64,000 nt of DNA from Sinobacterium norvegicum. GTDB lineage: Bacteria; Pseudomonadota; Gammaproteobacteria; Pseudomonadales; Sinobacteriaceae. Positions 1 through 9,290 of the stretch are shown here, piece after piece. The notes under the pieces were generated by a model. The model did no database searches. It saw only the letters and a list, made by a program, of their open reading frames with translations, and was not told the DNA's origin. The translations under genes and the position numbers were made by a program. Position 1 is the first letter of the stretch. Each line of letters starts with the position of its first letter. The stretch spans positions 482,972 to 546,971 of the forward strand of contig NZ_CAKLPX010000003.1 of the NCBI RefSeq assembly GCF_923077115.1. Direction: 5' to 3'.

Positions 1-399
1 CAAGGCTGTTAACCCCTCTTTTCGCTGTTTTAAAATATCCCTGACGGCGTATTGCGCCTGGGTTAATCGATTGGGTTTCACGTCTTCAGCGTACATCGAC
101 AGAGTTAAGTCGAGGGCGATAATCAGGGCGTCTTGTTTGCGCTCAACCGGCTGCGGAAGCTTTTGCCAACTAGGGCCGGCAATGGCGATAGTCGCTGCAA
201 CGGCGGCAATGGCAATCAACAGTGCCCAGGGCGGCTGCTTTGAGGTGGCTTGTTTCTCCAGCATGGCCTTGAGCAGCAAGGGATCGATTACGGTACGCCA
301 ATCTCCCAGTTGTTGCCGCTGTTTGAAAAACCAGCAGGCCCAGAGAATCAAGGGGATCAACAGCAGCCATAGTGGTCGTAGAAAATGAAAATCAGCCAT
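1..399 (-). CDS. VWA-domain protein, BatB-like (partial, runs off window start)
   Basis: The first 133 codons read on the minus strand from an ATG at 397-399. The product starts with a short hydrophobic helix (residues about 6-20), has a second hydrophobic stretch (about 62-80), and then the beginning of a von Willebrand A domain with the metal-site start ALDLTLSM. The usual MIDAS motif is DxSxS, so the middle Ser is Thr here. Its start overlaps the end of the upstream BatA-like gene by 8 nt, so the two are probably translationally coupled. In this operon type the second VWA protein often carries TPR repeats at its C terminus, which here would lie outside the window. The role is inferred from context: a membrane-anchored VWA partner of a MoxR ATPase. 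Confidence 0.85.
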   Translation of the reverse strand, partial: MADFHFLRPLWLLLIPLILWACWFFKQRQQLGDWRTVIDPLLLKAMLEKQATSKQPPWALLIAIAAVAATIAIAGPSWQKLPQPVERKQDALIIALDLTLSMYAEDVKPNRLTQAQYAVRDILKQRKEGLTAL

Positions 400-1444
400 C
401 GGACGTCTCCGTTACCCGTGGTGTTGAGCGGGATAAATATTGTCTTATCAAACTGATCATCATGGCCAATAAAGTGAGTATCAATGCCACGGCCAAAGGC
501 CAATAGAACAAGACCTGTTGCGGGCGGTAGCTAATGCCTTGTTGCTCAATCGGTTCCAGGGTATCTAACAGCTGATAGATGGCGGTTAAATCGTTGCGAC
601 TTTTTGCGCGAAAATAGCGACCACCGGTTAATTCAGCAATTTTTTTCAGGCTATTTTCGGCGCGATCTAAATCGGCGGAGGGGTTGATTCTTCTGTTGCC
701 AAACAAACCGCCAAAGGCACCCTGCTGAACCATTTCACCTGCTCCGATGCCGACGGTGTAGATAGTCAGACCATTGGTGGCAGCTTTATTAGCGGCCTGT
801 ATGGGGTCGACTGCGCCGGCATTGTTCTCGCCATCGGTGAGTAGGATAACCACTCTGCTTTCAGCGGGACGGTTTTTCAGCCGTTTAATGGATAGGCCAA
901 TGGCGTCACCGATGGCGGTCTGTTTGCCAGCAAAACCAAGCTGTGCCTCATCCAGTAACGTGGCTACGGTACTGCGGTCGAAGGTCAGAGGCGCCTGCAA
1001 GTATGCCTGACTACCAAACAGAATCAGCCCTATCTTGTCACCCTGACGACGCTCGATAAAATCGGTTAAGACATTCTTGACGATATCAAGGCGGGTGGCT
1101 TCTCGGCCATTAAGTGGGATGTCGGTCTGCGCCATCGAACCGGAAAGGTCGACGGCGATCATCAACTCGCGCCCTTCACTGGGTAGTTCAACGGGCTCGC
1201 CCAGCCATAGTGGCCTGGCGCTGGCCAATACGATTAATGCCCAAATGAGGCTCAGTAGAGCATGATTTCGCCAGGATGTTGTCGCTGAGGCCGACAGCGA
1301 GTGAGTGCTATCATACTGCGACCAGCGCTGAAAATGGGGTATACGCAAAGCAGCGGTTTGTGGCTTGGCCGCTGGCCATAACCAGTAGATGAGCAGAGGC
1401 AGAGGCAACAGCGCCAGCATGAAAGGCCATTGCAGCGACATCAT
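392..1444 (-). CDS. VWA-domain membrane protein, BatA-like
   Basis: 350 aa. Hydrophobic N-terminal helix (about 5-22), second membrane segment (about 62-80), a von Willebrand A domain (about 92-300) with an intact MIDAS start AVDLSGSMAQTD and a downstream LLTDGENNAG, and a C-terminal membrane segment (about 315-335). This is the standard BatA architecture: an inner-membrane anchored, metal-binding VWA domain facing the periplasm. Its ATG overlaps the stop of the DUF4381 gene by 4 nt. MoxR/VWA operons are thought to act as chaperone-like systems for envelope proteins or metal insertion; the client here cannot be read from the sequence. Confidence 0.92.
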   Translation of the reverse strand: MMSLQWPFMLALLPLPLLIYWLWPAAKPQTAALRIPHFQRWSQYDSTHSLSASATTSWRNHALLSLIWALIVLASARPLWLGEPVELPSEGRELMIAVDLSGSMAQTDIPLNGREATRLDIVKNVLTDFIERRQGDKIGLILFGSQAYLQAPLTFDRSTVATLLDEAQLGFAGKQTAIGDAIGLSIKRLKNRPAESRVVILLTDGENNAGAVDPIQAANKAATNGLTIYTVGIGAGEMVQQGAFGGLFGNRRINPSADLDRAENSLKKIAELTGGRYFRAKSRNDLTAIYQLLDTLEPIEQQGISYRPQQVLFYWPLAVALILTLLAMMISLIRQYLSRSTPRVTETSDG

Positions 1445-1965
1445 CGTACCACCGCCTGAGCTGCGTCCTGTTGGATACTGTTTTTTTCAGCATCTGCTGG
1501 CACGCGATGGTGGTCGATAAATTGTTGGCAGGCGGAGAAAAGCGCCGCTGGCTCCAGCGTGATTTTTGGCTGATATTGTTGCCCCATCAGTTGCTCGATG
1601 GCGGTTTTATTCGCCGGCTCAAAATCGGTGTGATGGCAGATAAAGTGTAACCACTTGTCGCCGGACAGGCTGGCGACATTGTCACCGTAGCCGGCGATGG
1701 CTGTGCGTTTTAGCAGGGCATTAGCCTGCTGGCAAAGCTGCTCTAACGAGAGTGATTGTTGCTGAGATTGCAGCTGCTGCAGCGCTGTTTTGGCGGCACG
1801 ACGATAGCGGTTACGCCGATGGCGTCGGACGAGCAAGACGCCGATGGTGAGCACGATGGCCACCGCCGTGATGATCAGCAGCCACCAACCGGGTGCCAGC
1901 GGCCACCATGGGGAGATTGCTGCAGGGCTGGCTAATTCGGGCAGGGGCAGCGGTTGTTGTGCCAT
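1441..1965 (-). CDS. DUF4381 domain protein
   Basis: 174 aa, with a proline-rich N terminus, one transmembrane helix (about 30-48) followed by a basic stop-transfer RRHRRNRYRR, then a helical soluble domain. Size, topology and position between DUF58 and BatA match DUF4381 proteins of MoxR operons. It overlaps its upstream neighbour by 1 nt (TAATG) and its downstream neighbour by 4 nt, so the operon is tightly coupled. Its biochemical role is unknown; it is probably a membrane component of the MoxR/VWA complex. Confidence 0.85.
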   Translation of the reverse strand: MAQQPLPLPELASPAAISPWWPLAPGWWLLIITAVAIVLTIGVLLVRRHRRNRYRRAAKTALQQLQSQQQSLSLEQLCQQANALLKRTAIAGYGDNVASLSGDKWLHFICHHTDFEPANKTAIEQLMGQQYQPKITLEPAALFSACQQFIDHHRVPADAEKNSIQQDAAQAVVR

Positions 1966-2918
1966 TATAGTCGACCTCGTTTTACTTTAACGCCGAGGGA
2001 TTTGATCGCAAAGTAATACTGTAAAACTGCCAATGGCTCTTGATTGGTGAATATTTCAATCAGCGGCGTGTGGATGCTGGCCAGTTGTTGTTTGAGTTGT
2101 TCTTGCTGGTGGTCATAATCCGCCGAGTAACGCTGCTGTAAATGTTTGTCGGCGGCCAGCGTGGCATGATTTTGGCCATCGGTAATACGAAAACGCCCCT
2201 GGTTTGGCAGTTGTTTTTCCATTGGGTCCAGGGTTTGTATAGCGTGTAACTCGCAGTGTTTACTGATGCGATGCAGCTGTTGGAAGGCCGCTGAGTCGAG
2301 GTCATGGAAATCGCTGATGATATAGATGCTGCTGCCGGGTTTGCTGATTTGGTTGAGCTCGGCAAAGCAATGGGCAAGAGACTGTGGCGCTGATGTCGCA
2401 TCACTCAGCAAATCTTGATTACATTGGGCCATCCACTGCAGACCGCGAAGCAGGCCTTTTTGACCGCGCTTGGGTTTGTAACTGTGGATAGTATTGCCGG
2501 CAATCATACCGCCAATTTTGTCGTTGCCGGCCAGTGCTGACCAGCTGATTAATGAGGCCACCGCGGCAGCCATGACCGACTTAAAGCATTGGCTGGAGCC
2601 GAAGGCCATATTGCTGCGCTGATCGCAAAAGACAATCACGTTGCGGTCCCGCTCTTCGGTAAATATTTTGGTGTGCGGCTGGTTACTGCGGGCGGTGACT
2701 CGCCAATCAATATGACGAACATCATCTCCGGGCTGGTAGCTACGCACCTCTGCGAAGTCGATGCCACGGCCGCGCAGGCGGGTGCGGTAGGCACCGGTGA
2801 GCTGGCTTAGGTGCCTGTGATTGGGGGTCAGCTCGAGTTGTCGCGCGACAAAACGTAACTCAGCAAGCTGTTGCCACTGCAGGCTAACACCCTGGGGTTG
2901 GTAGACGGGTTGCTTCAT
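1965..2918 (-). CDS. DUF58 domain protein
   Basis: 317 aa soluble protein. The DUF58 signature lies at about residues 58-90, including RSYQPGDDVRHIDWRVTAR followed by KIFTEERDR. The rest resembles a degenerate VWA fold with IYIISDFHDLD near residue 200. DUF58 proteins are regular partners of MoxR ATPases. It starts 27 nt after the moxR stop and shares one base with the DUF4381 start. Family assignment is firm; the molecular function is unknown. Confidence 0.92.
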   Translation of the reverse strand: MKQPVYQPQGVSLQWQQLAELRFVARQLELTPNHRHLSQLTGAYRTRLRGRGIDFAEVRSYQPGDDVRHIDWRVTARSNQPHTKIFTEERDRNVIVFCDQRSNMAFGSSQCFKSVMAAAVASLISWSALAGNDKIGGMIAGNTIHSYKPKRGQKGLLRGLQWMAQCNQDLLSDATSAPQSLAHCFAELNQISKPGSSIYIISDFHDLDSAAFQQLHRISKHCELHAIQTLDPMEKQLPNQGRFRITDGQNHATLAADKHLQQRYSADYDHQQEQLKQQLASIHTPLIEIFTNQEPLAVLQYYFAIKSLGVKVKRGRL

Positions 2919-2945
2919 CGCTTGATCACTCGCGGTAAATAACGC

Positions 2946-3905
2946 TTATCCAATGGCGACGCCGGCGAGTAATAAATCGATTACCTTATCGGTGTCGATA
3001 CCGTTGGCCTCGGCATCGAAACTCAATACTAGGCGGTGACGCAAGACATCGTGGGCAATGCTTTTAACATCGTCGGGGCTGACAAAGTCGCGGCCATGCA
3101 GCCAGGAATATGCACGGGCACAGCGATCGAGGGCGATAGTGGCACGCGGGCTGGCGCCGTAATCGAGGTAATCATCTATGCCACAGGCGTAGTCTTCGGG
3201 GCGGCGGGAGGCATCAACCAGTGCAACAATATAATCCTCAACTGCCTCGCTCATATGCAGTGCTAATACTGACTGGCGGGCGTCGAATAACGCCTGCTGG
3301 CTGATGCGGGGCAGCGGCTGTTTTTGTTCGCCGCTGGCCTCGTCGCGGACCAGACGTAAAATCGCCTTCTCATCGGCTCGGTTGGGGTAGCCGACGGTCA
3401 CATGCATCAGAAAGCGATCAAGCTGGGCCTCGGGCAGGGGATAGGTTCCCTCCTGCTCGATCGGGTTCTGGGTCGCCATGACCAAAAAAAGCTCGGGCAG
3501 GGGATAGGTTTTGCTGCCGACGCTGACCTGACGCTCAGCCATTGCCTCCAGTAGTGCCGACTGCACCTTGGCGGGGGCGCGGTTAATTTCATCGGCCAAG
3601 ACTAAGTTGTGAAATATCGGGCCCTGCTGGAAGTTAAAACTGCCATCCTGCGGTCGAAAAATATCGGTGCCGGTGATGTCGCCAGGCAGTAAGTCGGGGG
3701 TGAATTGAACGCGTTGAAAACTGCCTTCAATGGCATCGGATAAGGTTTTAATTGCCCGGGTTTTTGCCAGCCCTGGAGCGCCTTCCACCAGTAAGTGACC
3801 GTCGGCCAGGAGGGCGATCATCAGTCGCTGAACCAGCTCGGGTTGGCCGATGATTTCTTGGCTGAGCTGTTGGCTGAGTTGTTGTATCAATGTTGCTGGA
3901 ATCAT
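2946..3905 (-). CDS. moxR: MoxR-family AAA+ ATPase
   Basis: 319 aa from the ATG at 3903-3905. A longer reading frame exists upstream, but its extra 36 residues are not typical of the family. Walker A is GAPGLAKT (about 42-49), Walker B is VLADEINRAP, and the sensor 1 region is MATQNPIEQEGTYPLPEAQLD split over the usual positions. The C-terminal lid is present. MoxR ATPases use ATP to remodel client proteins together with VWA partners, which matches the four genes downstream on the same strand. This is the first gene of the operon; its promoter should lie in 3906-4229. Confidence 0.93.
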   Translation of the reverse strand: MIPATLIQQLSQQLSQEIIGQPELVQRLMIALLADGHLLVEGAPGLAKTRAIKTLSDAIEGSFQRVQFTPDLLPGDITGTDIFRPQDGSFNFQQGPIFHNLVLADEINRAPAKVQSALLEAMAERQVSVGSKTYPLPELFLVMATQNPIEQEGTYPLPEAQLDRFLMHVTVGYPNRADEKAILRLVRDEASGEQKQPLPRISQQALFDARQSVLALHMSEAVEDYIVALVDASRRPEDYACGIDDYLDYGASPRATIALDRCARAYSWLHGRDFVSPDDVKSIAHDVLRHRLVLSFDAEANGIDTDKVIDLLLAGVAIG

Positions 3906-4229
3906 AGCGGGAAATACCAATTTATCAGTAGGTCTGATCAAATATGTAAGGGCATGAAAATAAATAACAATACAGTGCTGATAATTATTTTTCTGTGCAT
4001 CTGTCGCAGACAACTTAAGTCATCTGGGTTGTTGATGCAAATCATGGTATTCAGCACCTAGTCGGCGGATAGTCCCGCCTTATTAATGATCAGACTACGG
4101 CAACTTTTATAAGTTCCTAATCTATATCGACTACACTGTAATTGTACGTATTTACAGCAGGCTCGAGTCGTTTCAATCTAACTATCGCTTTATTAATCAT
4201 CGAATATATTAAACAGAGGGTGAACTGTA
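3906..4229. other. Divergent intergenic region between moxR and NAD-GDH
   Basis: 324 bp without a convincing gene. It separates divergent moxR (minus) and the glutamate dehydrogenase gene (plus), so both promoters should be here. A good ribosome-binding site, GAGGGTGA, lies about 10 nt before the dehydrogenase ATG. I could not identify a clean sigma-70 promoter pair. A small plus-strand ORF (to about 4061) is not supported by codon pattern or an RBS. Confidence 0.5.
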
Positions 4230-7200
4230 ATGGTTCTTTCGGATAAAAATCGCAATTTTGTTACTGTTTTAGAATCAGAGGTCAACCGCAGAGTCGGCGC
4301 GGAAGAACGGGAACAAGTGATTCAATTCGCCAAACAGTTTCTGCATAATTTCCCTCTCGTCGAATTAGAGAGTCGCAATCTCAGCGATAGCTACGGCATG
4401 ATTTATTCGCTGTGGCGCCAGCTGCAGCGCTTTGATAAGTCCGCGCCGAAAATCACCATTTTTAACCCCGAACACGAGAAAGACGGCTGGCAGTCGAAGC
4501 GAACGATTGTGGCTGTTTTGAGCCGGGATATGCCCTTCTTAATGGACTCTGTTCGTATCGAGTTCAACCGTCGCAACCTGGTCATCCATACGATACACAG
4601 CTCAGTGCTCGGCACAGACCGCGACGGCAGCCATAATATAATCTCTATGGTCGACAGTGAAGAGGCCGAGAAGAACCAGAAAGAAGCCTTGCTCTACCTC
4701 GAAATCGGTAAGAACACCGATGCCATCGAAGTCGCCAACTTAAGCGAGACAATTAAAGAAATCCTCGCGGAAGTGGAATGTGTCGTTGATGATTGGCCGG
4801 CTATGATGAGCTTGGTCGAAACGGCGAACAAAGAAATTGAGGAGCCTATTCACGGCTCTAATGAAAGCGATCAAAAAGAGGTGCAGTTATTTTTATCTTG
4901 GTTGGCAACGAATAACTTTACCTTTTTGGGCTATGAGAAACTGCAGGTTAATTACGATGGCGTCAAGCCAATGGTTGAACAGCAGTCGGGTTCCGCCCTG
5001 GGTTTAACCAAACTGCGAGGCACCATGGGGTGTTCCGAGTTACAGGACGAGTTGAGTCACAATGTCCAGCTGGCCTCAAACCTAGATGGCATTATTACTT
5101 TTTCAAAATCCTCTGTCCGCTCCCGAGTACACCGCCTAGCTTATCCTGATTATGTTTCGCTGAAGTCTTTCGATCAGGATGGCCGAGTCATTGCTGAACA
5201 CCGTTTCCTCGGCTTGTACACTTCAAATGTCTATACCATCAGCCCGCGCCAAATCCCTGTTATTCGCCGTAAGGCCTCAGCTATTCTGGCTCGCTCCGGT
5301 CTCGATATTAAGAGCCATGATGGCCGTGAATTATTGCGAGTCTTAGAGACCTATCCCCGTGATGAATTGTTTCAAAGCACCACCGAAGAATTGTTTAAGA
5401 CAGCAGTAGAAATTAACCACATTCAAGAGCGACGTATTGTTCGTCTGTTTATGCGTCGAGATGGCTTTGGTAAGTTTGTCACCGCCACAGTCTATACCCC
5501 ACGAGATATTTACAATACCGATTCGCGTCAGGTTATACAGGAGATACTGTCGGCAGCGATAAACGCCGAAGAGGCAGAATTTACCACCTATTTCTCCGAG
5601 TCTATTTTGGCCCGTACTCACTTCGTCTTCCGCGTCGATAATAATCAGCAAGTTGACTTTGATGTCGCCAAGCTTGAGTCCGAATTGGTTAAGGCGACCA
5701 AGGAGTGGGGAGAGCAGTTACGTGAAGTATTGACAGATGACTTCGGCGAAGAGAAGGGGACTGTTATTGCGGCTGAATACGCCAACGCCTTCCCGCCGGG
5801 TTATAAGGATGACTTCGAACCACGCACCGCCGTCGCCGATATTCGCAAGGCTCAGGCCCTGGCGAAATCAGGCACGATAGAAATGAGTTTCTATCGTGTG
5901 ATGGAAGAGCGTGACAATATGCTGCGTTTCCGCCTGGTTAATTTCGATGAGCCCTTGGCGCTATCCGATATATTACCCATTATGGAAAACTTGGGACTGC
6001 GGGTGGTTTCCGAGCGCCCCTATGGCATTACGCGTCGTGATGGACGCAAGGTGTGGATCCATGATTTCAGTTTGATCTACAGCCTGTCGAATACCATCGA
6101 CGTGGACTCGGTGAAGGATAAGTTCCAGCAGGCATTCTTGAGCATCTGGCAGGGTAATGCCGAGAGTGATTCGTTCAACAAATTGCTACTCGGCACCTCG
6201 CTGGGATGGCGCGATATTGCCCTGTTGCGGGCCTATGCACGTTACATGAAGCAGGTTGCCTTCCCCTTCGGTGAAAACTATATCGCCGACACCCTGTGTA
6301 GCCACCTTGACATTACTAAGGAAATCGTTCGCCTTTTTAAGATCTCCTTCGATCCGAACCTGAGTCTGAATGATGATCAGCGCCGAGCCAAGGAGGATAT
6401 TCTCAACCGCCGTATTATTGCCGCTCTCGATAACGTGAGCAGCCTGAGTGAAGACCGGGTTATTCGTCACTACTTGGATTTGATTCAGGCGACGCTACGC
6501 ACCAACTTCTTCCAGTTGGCCGCCGACGGTGAGCCGAAACCGTATTTCTCTTTCAAATTAAATACGCAGGCGGTGCCTGAGATTCCGGCACCACGACCAG
6601 AGTTTGAGATATTTGTGTACTCTCCCCGAGTCGAGGGTGTCCACCTGCGTGGTGGTAAAGTTGCCCGTGGCGGCTTGCGCTGGTCCGATCGCTATGAGGA
6701 CTTCCGCACTGAGGTGCTGGGTCTGGTGAAGGCACAGCAGGTGAAGAATGCTGTCATTGTGCCAGTGGGAGCCAAGGGCGGCTTTGTCGCTAAGAATCTC
6801 CCCATTAACGGTAGTCGCGAAGATATTCAAGCAGAGGGTATTGCCTGCTATCGTTTGTTTATTCAAGGCCTGCTCGACATTACCGATAATATTGTCGCGG
6901 GTGATGTGGTGCCGCCAGAAAAGACCATTCGTAAGGATGAAGACGATATATATCTGGTTGTTGCCGCCGATAAGGGCACGGCGACATTCTCTGATATCGC
7001 TAACGAAATTGCCCACAGTTATAATTTTTGGCTGGGTGATGCCTTTGCCTCGGGTGGCAGCATCGGCTATGACCACAAGAAAATGGGTATTACTGCCCGC
7101 GGTGCCTGGGTATCGGTTCAGCGCCACTTCCGAGAGATGGGCATCGATGTTCAAAACACTGAGTTCAGCGTTGTTGGTATTGGCGACATGTCCGGCGATG

Positions 7201-9086
7201 TCTTTGGTAATGGCATGCTGTTGTCGGAGAAAATTCAGTTGCAAGCGGCCTTTAACCACCTTCATATTTTTGTCGATCCAACGCCTAATGCGGCGGCTAG
7301 TTTTGCCGAGCGTCAGCGTTTATTCGATCTGCCACGTTCGAGCTGGAGCGATTATGATGACTCGTTGATCTCTGAAGGTGGCGGTATCTTCTCGCGTCAG
7401 GCTAAGTTTGTGCCAATCAGCGAACAGATGAAAGCAGCCTTTGGTATCAGCCAGGATCGACTGACACCTAACGAGTTGTTAACCGTGTTGCTCAAAGCCG
7501 AGGTCGACCTGGTATGGAATGGCGGTATTGGCACCTACGCTAAGGCGAGCACAGAGACCCATGCGCAGGTGGGTGATAAGGCTAACGATGTGATCCGGGT
7601 TGACGGCAGAGACCTGCGCTGCAAGGTGATAGGAGAGGGCGGCAACCTTGGTTTTACCCAGCTAGCCCGCGTTGAATTCGCCCTGCAGGGGGGGCGTGCC
7701 AATACCGACTTTATCGATAATGCCGGTGGCGTCGATTGTTCAGACCATGAGGTTAATATTAAGATCCTACTCAATTCGGTCGTGACCAACGGCGATATGA
7801 CGGAGAAGCAGCGCGTTAATCTGTTAGAGGAGATGACCGACTCAATCAGTGACTTGGTGCTGAAAAATAACTATCGTCAGGTGCAGGCATTGAGTCTGGC
7901 CGAGCGTCAAGCGGTGCAGCGTTCAGCCGAGTACGCCCGCTACATCAATCAACTGGAGGCCGCCGGTCAACTCGATCGTGAGCTTGAATTCCTGCCCGAT
8001 GACGAGACTCAAATGGAGCGTTTGGTGCAGCTTAAAGGCTTGACCAGACCAGAACTCTCGGTATTGATTTCATACAGTAAGTCGATACTTAAGGCTGATT
8101 TAGCAACCTCTGACATACCGGATAACCCGTATTTGGCGCAGCGTATTGAAACTGCCTTTCCCGCCCGGTTGCAGGAGCAGTTTAAGGACAATATGTATAA
8201 TCACAGCCTGCGTCGCGAAATCATCGCCACCGAGGTTGCCAACGATATTGTTAATACCATGGGCATTACCTATTACCATAAGTTGGTGAATGCGACGGCG
8301 GCCGATGCCTGTGATGTGGCCCGTGCCTATATCACCGCCAAGGATATCTTCCGTGTTGACGAGGTGCGTCAGCAAATCGAAGCCTTGGATCACCAGGTTG
8401 ATGCTGAAGTACAGATGCGCATGTTGGATATGATTATGGCGATGATTCGCCGCGCCAGCCGCTGGTTTATCCGTAATCGTCGCAGCACTATCGAACCCGA
8501 GGTCGAGGTGGCCAACTTTGCTGACAAGGTCAAGTTGCTGTCTGTCGATATCAATAAATACCTCAAGGGCAACCTCGAGGATGTCTGGGGGATTTCGACC
8601 CAATACTTTATCGATCAGGGGGTACCGGAGCCATTGGCAAACTATGTGGCTGCGACTCCCATGTTGTTCTCTTGCCTCGGCATAATAGAGGCTTCGCAGC
8701 ATACTGATATGTCGTTGGAAGCTGTCGCCAAGACTTATTTCGCCGCCGGCGAGCAGTTGGATCTCCCCTGGTTTACTCAGCGTTTATTGGCGTTGAGCAC
8801 AGAGAATCATTGGCAGGCCTTGGCCAGGGAAGCGTTGCTGGATGATGTTGAGTGGCAGATGCGGGCGATAACTGTCGGCATTATGAACCAGTGCGGTGAA
8901 CAATGTGCCGATGCGGATGCCGCGGTGGCAGATTGGATTGAAACACAGCGCTGTCAAGTGGATCGCTGGCAGTCGACAATGACGGAGTTGCACGCGACGG
9001 TCAATCAAGAATTTGCCATGTACTCGGTCGCCATTCGTGAGTTGTTAGACTTGGCGCAATCTGCCAGTCATCAGCCCGAGGCCTGA
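4230..9086 (+). CDS. gdhB: NAD-dependent glutamate dehydrogenase, large 180-kDa class
   Basis: 1618 aa, the usual length for the L_180 class found in Pseudomonas and relatives. It oxidises glutamate to 2-oxoglutarate and ammonia with NAD, a catabolic reaction feeding carbon into the TCA cycle. The long N-terminal regulatory region (about 1-700) contains ACT-like folds. The catalytic core follows: GGKVARGGLRWSDRYEDFRT (about 805-825), then VPVGAKGGFVAKN with the expected active-site lysine, and the nucleotide-binding region around GIGDMSGDVFGNGM. The ATG has a good RBS (GAGGGTG). Single-gene unit ending in a strong terminator. Confidence 0.96.
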   Translation: MVLSDKNRNFVTVLESEVNRRVGAEEREQVIQFAKQFLHNFPLVELESRNLSDSYGMIYSLWRQLQRFDKSAPKITIFNPEHEKDGWQSKRTIVAVLSRDMPFLMDSVRIEFNRRNLVIHTIHSSVLGTDRDGSHNIISMVDSEEAEKNQKEALLYLEIGKNTDAIEVANLSETIKEILAEVECVVDDWPAMMSLVETANKEIEEPIHGSNESDQKEVQLFLSWLATNNFTFLGYEKLQVNYDGVKPMVEQQSGSALGLTKLRGTMGCSELQDELSHNVQLASNLDGIITFSKSSVRSRVHRLAYPDYVSLKSFDQDGRVIAEHRFLGLYTSNVYTISPRQIPVIRRKASAILARSGLDIKSHDGRELLRVLETYPRDELFQSTTEELFKTAVEINHIQERRIVRLFMRRDGFGKFVTATVYTPRDIYNTDSRQVIQEILSAAINAEEAEFTTYFSESILARTHFVFRVDNNQQVDFDVAKLESELVKATKEWGEQLREVLTDDFGEEKGTVIAAEYANAFPPGYKDDFEPRTAVADIRKAQALAKSGTIEMSFYRVMEERDNMLRFRLVNFDEPLALSDILPIMENLGLRVVSERPYGITRRDGRKVWIHDFSLIYSLSNTIDVDSVKDKFQQAFLSIWQGNAESDSFNKLLLGTSLGWRDIALLRAYARYMKQVAFPFGENYIADTLCSHLDITKEIVRLFKISFDPNLSLNDDQRRAKEDILNRRIIAALDNVSSLSEDRVIRHYLDLIQATLRTNFFQLAADGEPKPYFSFKLNTQAVPEIPAPRPEFEIFVYSPRVEGVHLRGGKVARGGLRWSDRYEDFRTEVLGLVKAQQVKNAVIVPVGAKGGFVAKNLPINGSREDIQAEGIACYRLFIQGLLDITDNIVAGDVVPPEKTIRKDEDDIYLVVAADKGTATFSDIANEIAHSYNFWLGDAFASGGSIGYDHKKMGITARGAWVSVQRHFREMGIDVQNTEFSVVGIGDMSGDVFGNGMLLSEKIQLQAAFNHLHIFVDPTPNAAASFAERQRLFDLPRSSWSDYDDSLISEGGGIFSRQAKFVPISEQMKAAFGISQDRLTPNELLTVLLKAEVDLVWNGGIGTYAKASTETHAQVGDKANDVIRVDGRDLRCKVIGEGGNLGFTQLARVEFALQGGRANTDFIDNAGGVDCSDHEVNIKILLNSVVTNGDMTEKQRVNLLEEMTDSISDLVLKNNYRQVQALSLAERQAVQRSAEYARYINQLEAAGQLDRELEFLPDDETQMERLVQLKGLTRPELSVLISYSKSILKADLATSDIPDNPYLAQRIETAFPARLQEQFKDNMYNHSLRREIIATEVANDIVNTMGITYYHKLVNATAADACDVARAYITAKDIFRVDEVRQQIEALDHQVDAEVQMRMLDMIMAMIRRASRWFIRNRRSTIEPEVEVANFADKVKLLSVDINKYLKGNLEDVWGISTQYFIDQGVPEPLANYVAATPMLFSCLGIIEASQHTDMSLEAVAKTYFAAGEQLDLPWFTQRLLALSTENHWQALAREALLDDVEWQMRAITVGIMNQCGEQCADADAAVADWIETQRCQVDRWQSTMTELHATVNQEFAMYSVAIRELLDLAQSASHQPEA

Positions 9087-9107
9087 TAAACCGCTGGTGA
9101 AAAAAGC

Positions 9108-9142
9108 AAACGCCTGTTGCCATCGGTAATAGGCGTTTTTTT
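9108..9142 (+). terminator. Rho-independent terminator after NAD-GDH
   Basis: Stem AAACGCCT / AGGCGTTT with a 15-nt loop, followed by a run of seven T, starting 22 nt after the glutamate dehydrogenase stop. Confidence 0.85.
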
Positions 9143-9215
9143 ATGCCTGCTGGCCCCGGCTGGTGCCGGTAGCAGAAGGTTGATAATTGCCATCGCTGCT
9201 CAACAGATAATCGCG

Positions 9216-9221
9216 TATAAT
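9216..9221 (+). promoter_or_regulatory. Possible -10 box for pyrD
   Basis: A perfect TATAAT lies 70 nt before the pyrD start codon and after the upstream terminator. The -35 region (near 9193-9198, TCGCTG) is a poor match, so this is a tentative promoter. Confidence 0.35.
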
Positions 9222-9290
9222 GCGCCGGAAAATCGGCTATTGCCGTTGAGAATGGTCAAAAATCACCTGAAATCGCCAGTAGGAAGCCCT

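Noticed and set aside
6558..7265. 235-aa minus-strand ORF inside the glutamate dehydrogenase gene
   Set aside because: It is the antisense shadow of a highly conserved coding region; no RBS and no recognisable protein.
8100..8702. 200-aa minus-strand ORF at the end of the glutamate dehydrogenase gene
   Set aside because: Same reason: fully antisense to conserved sequence.
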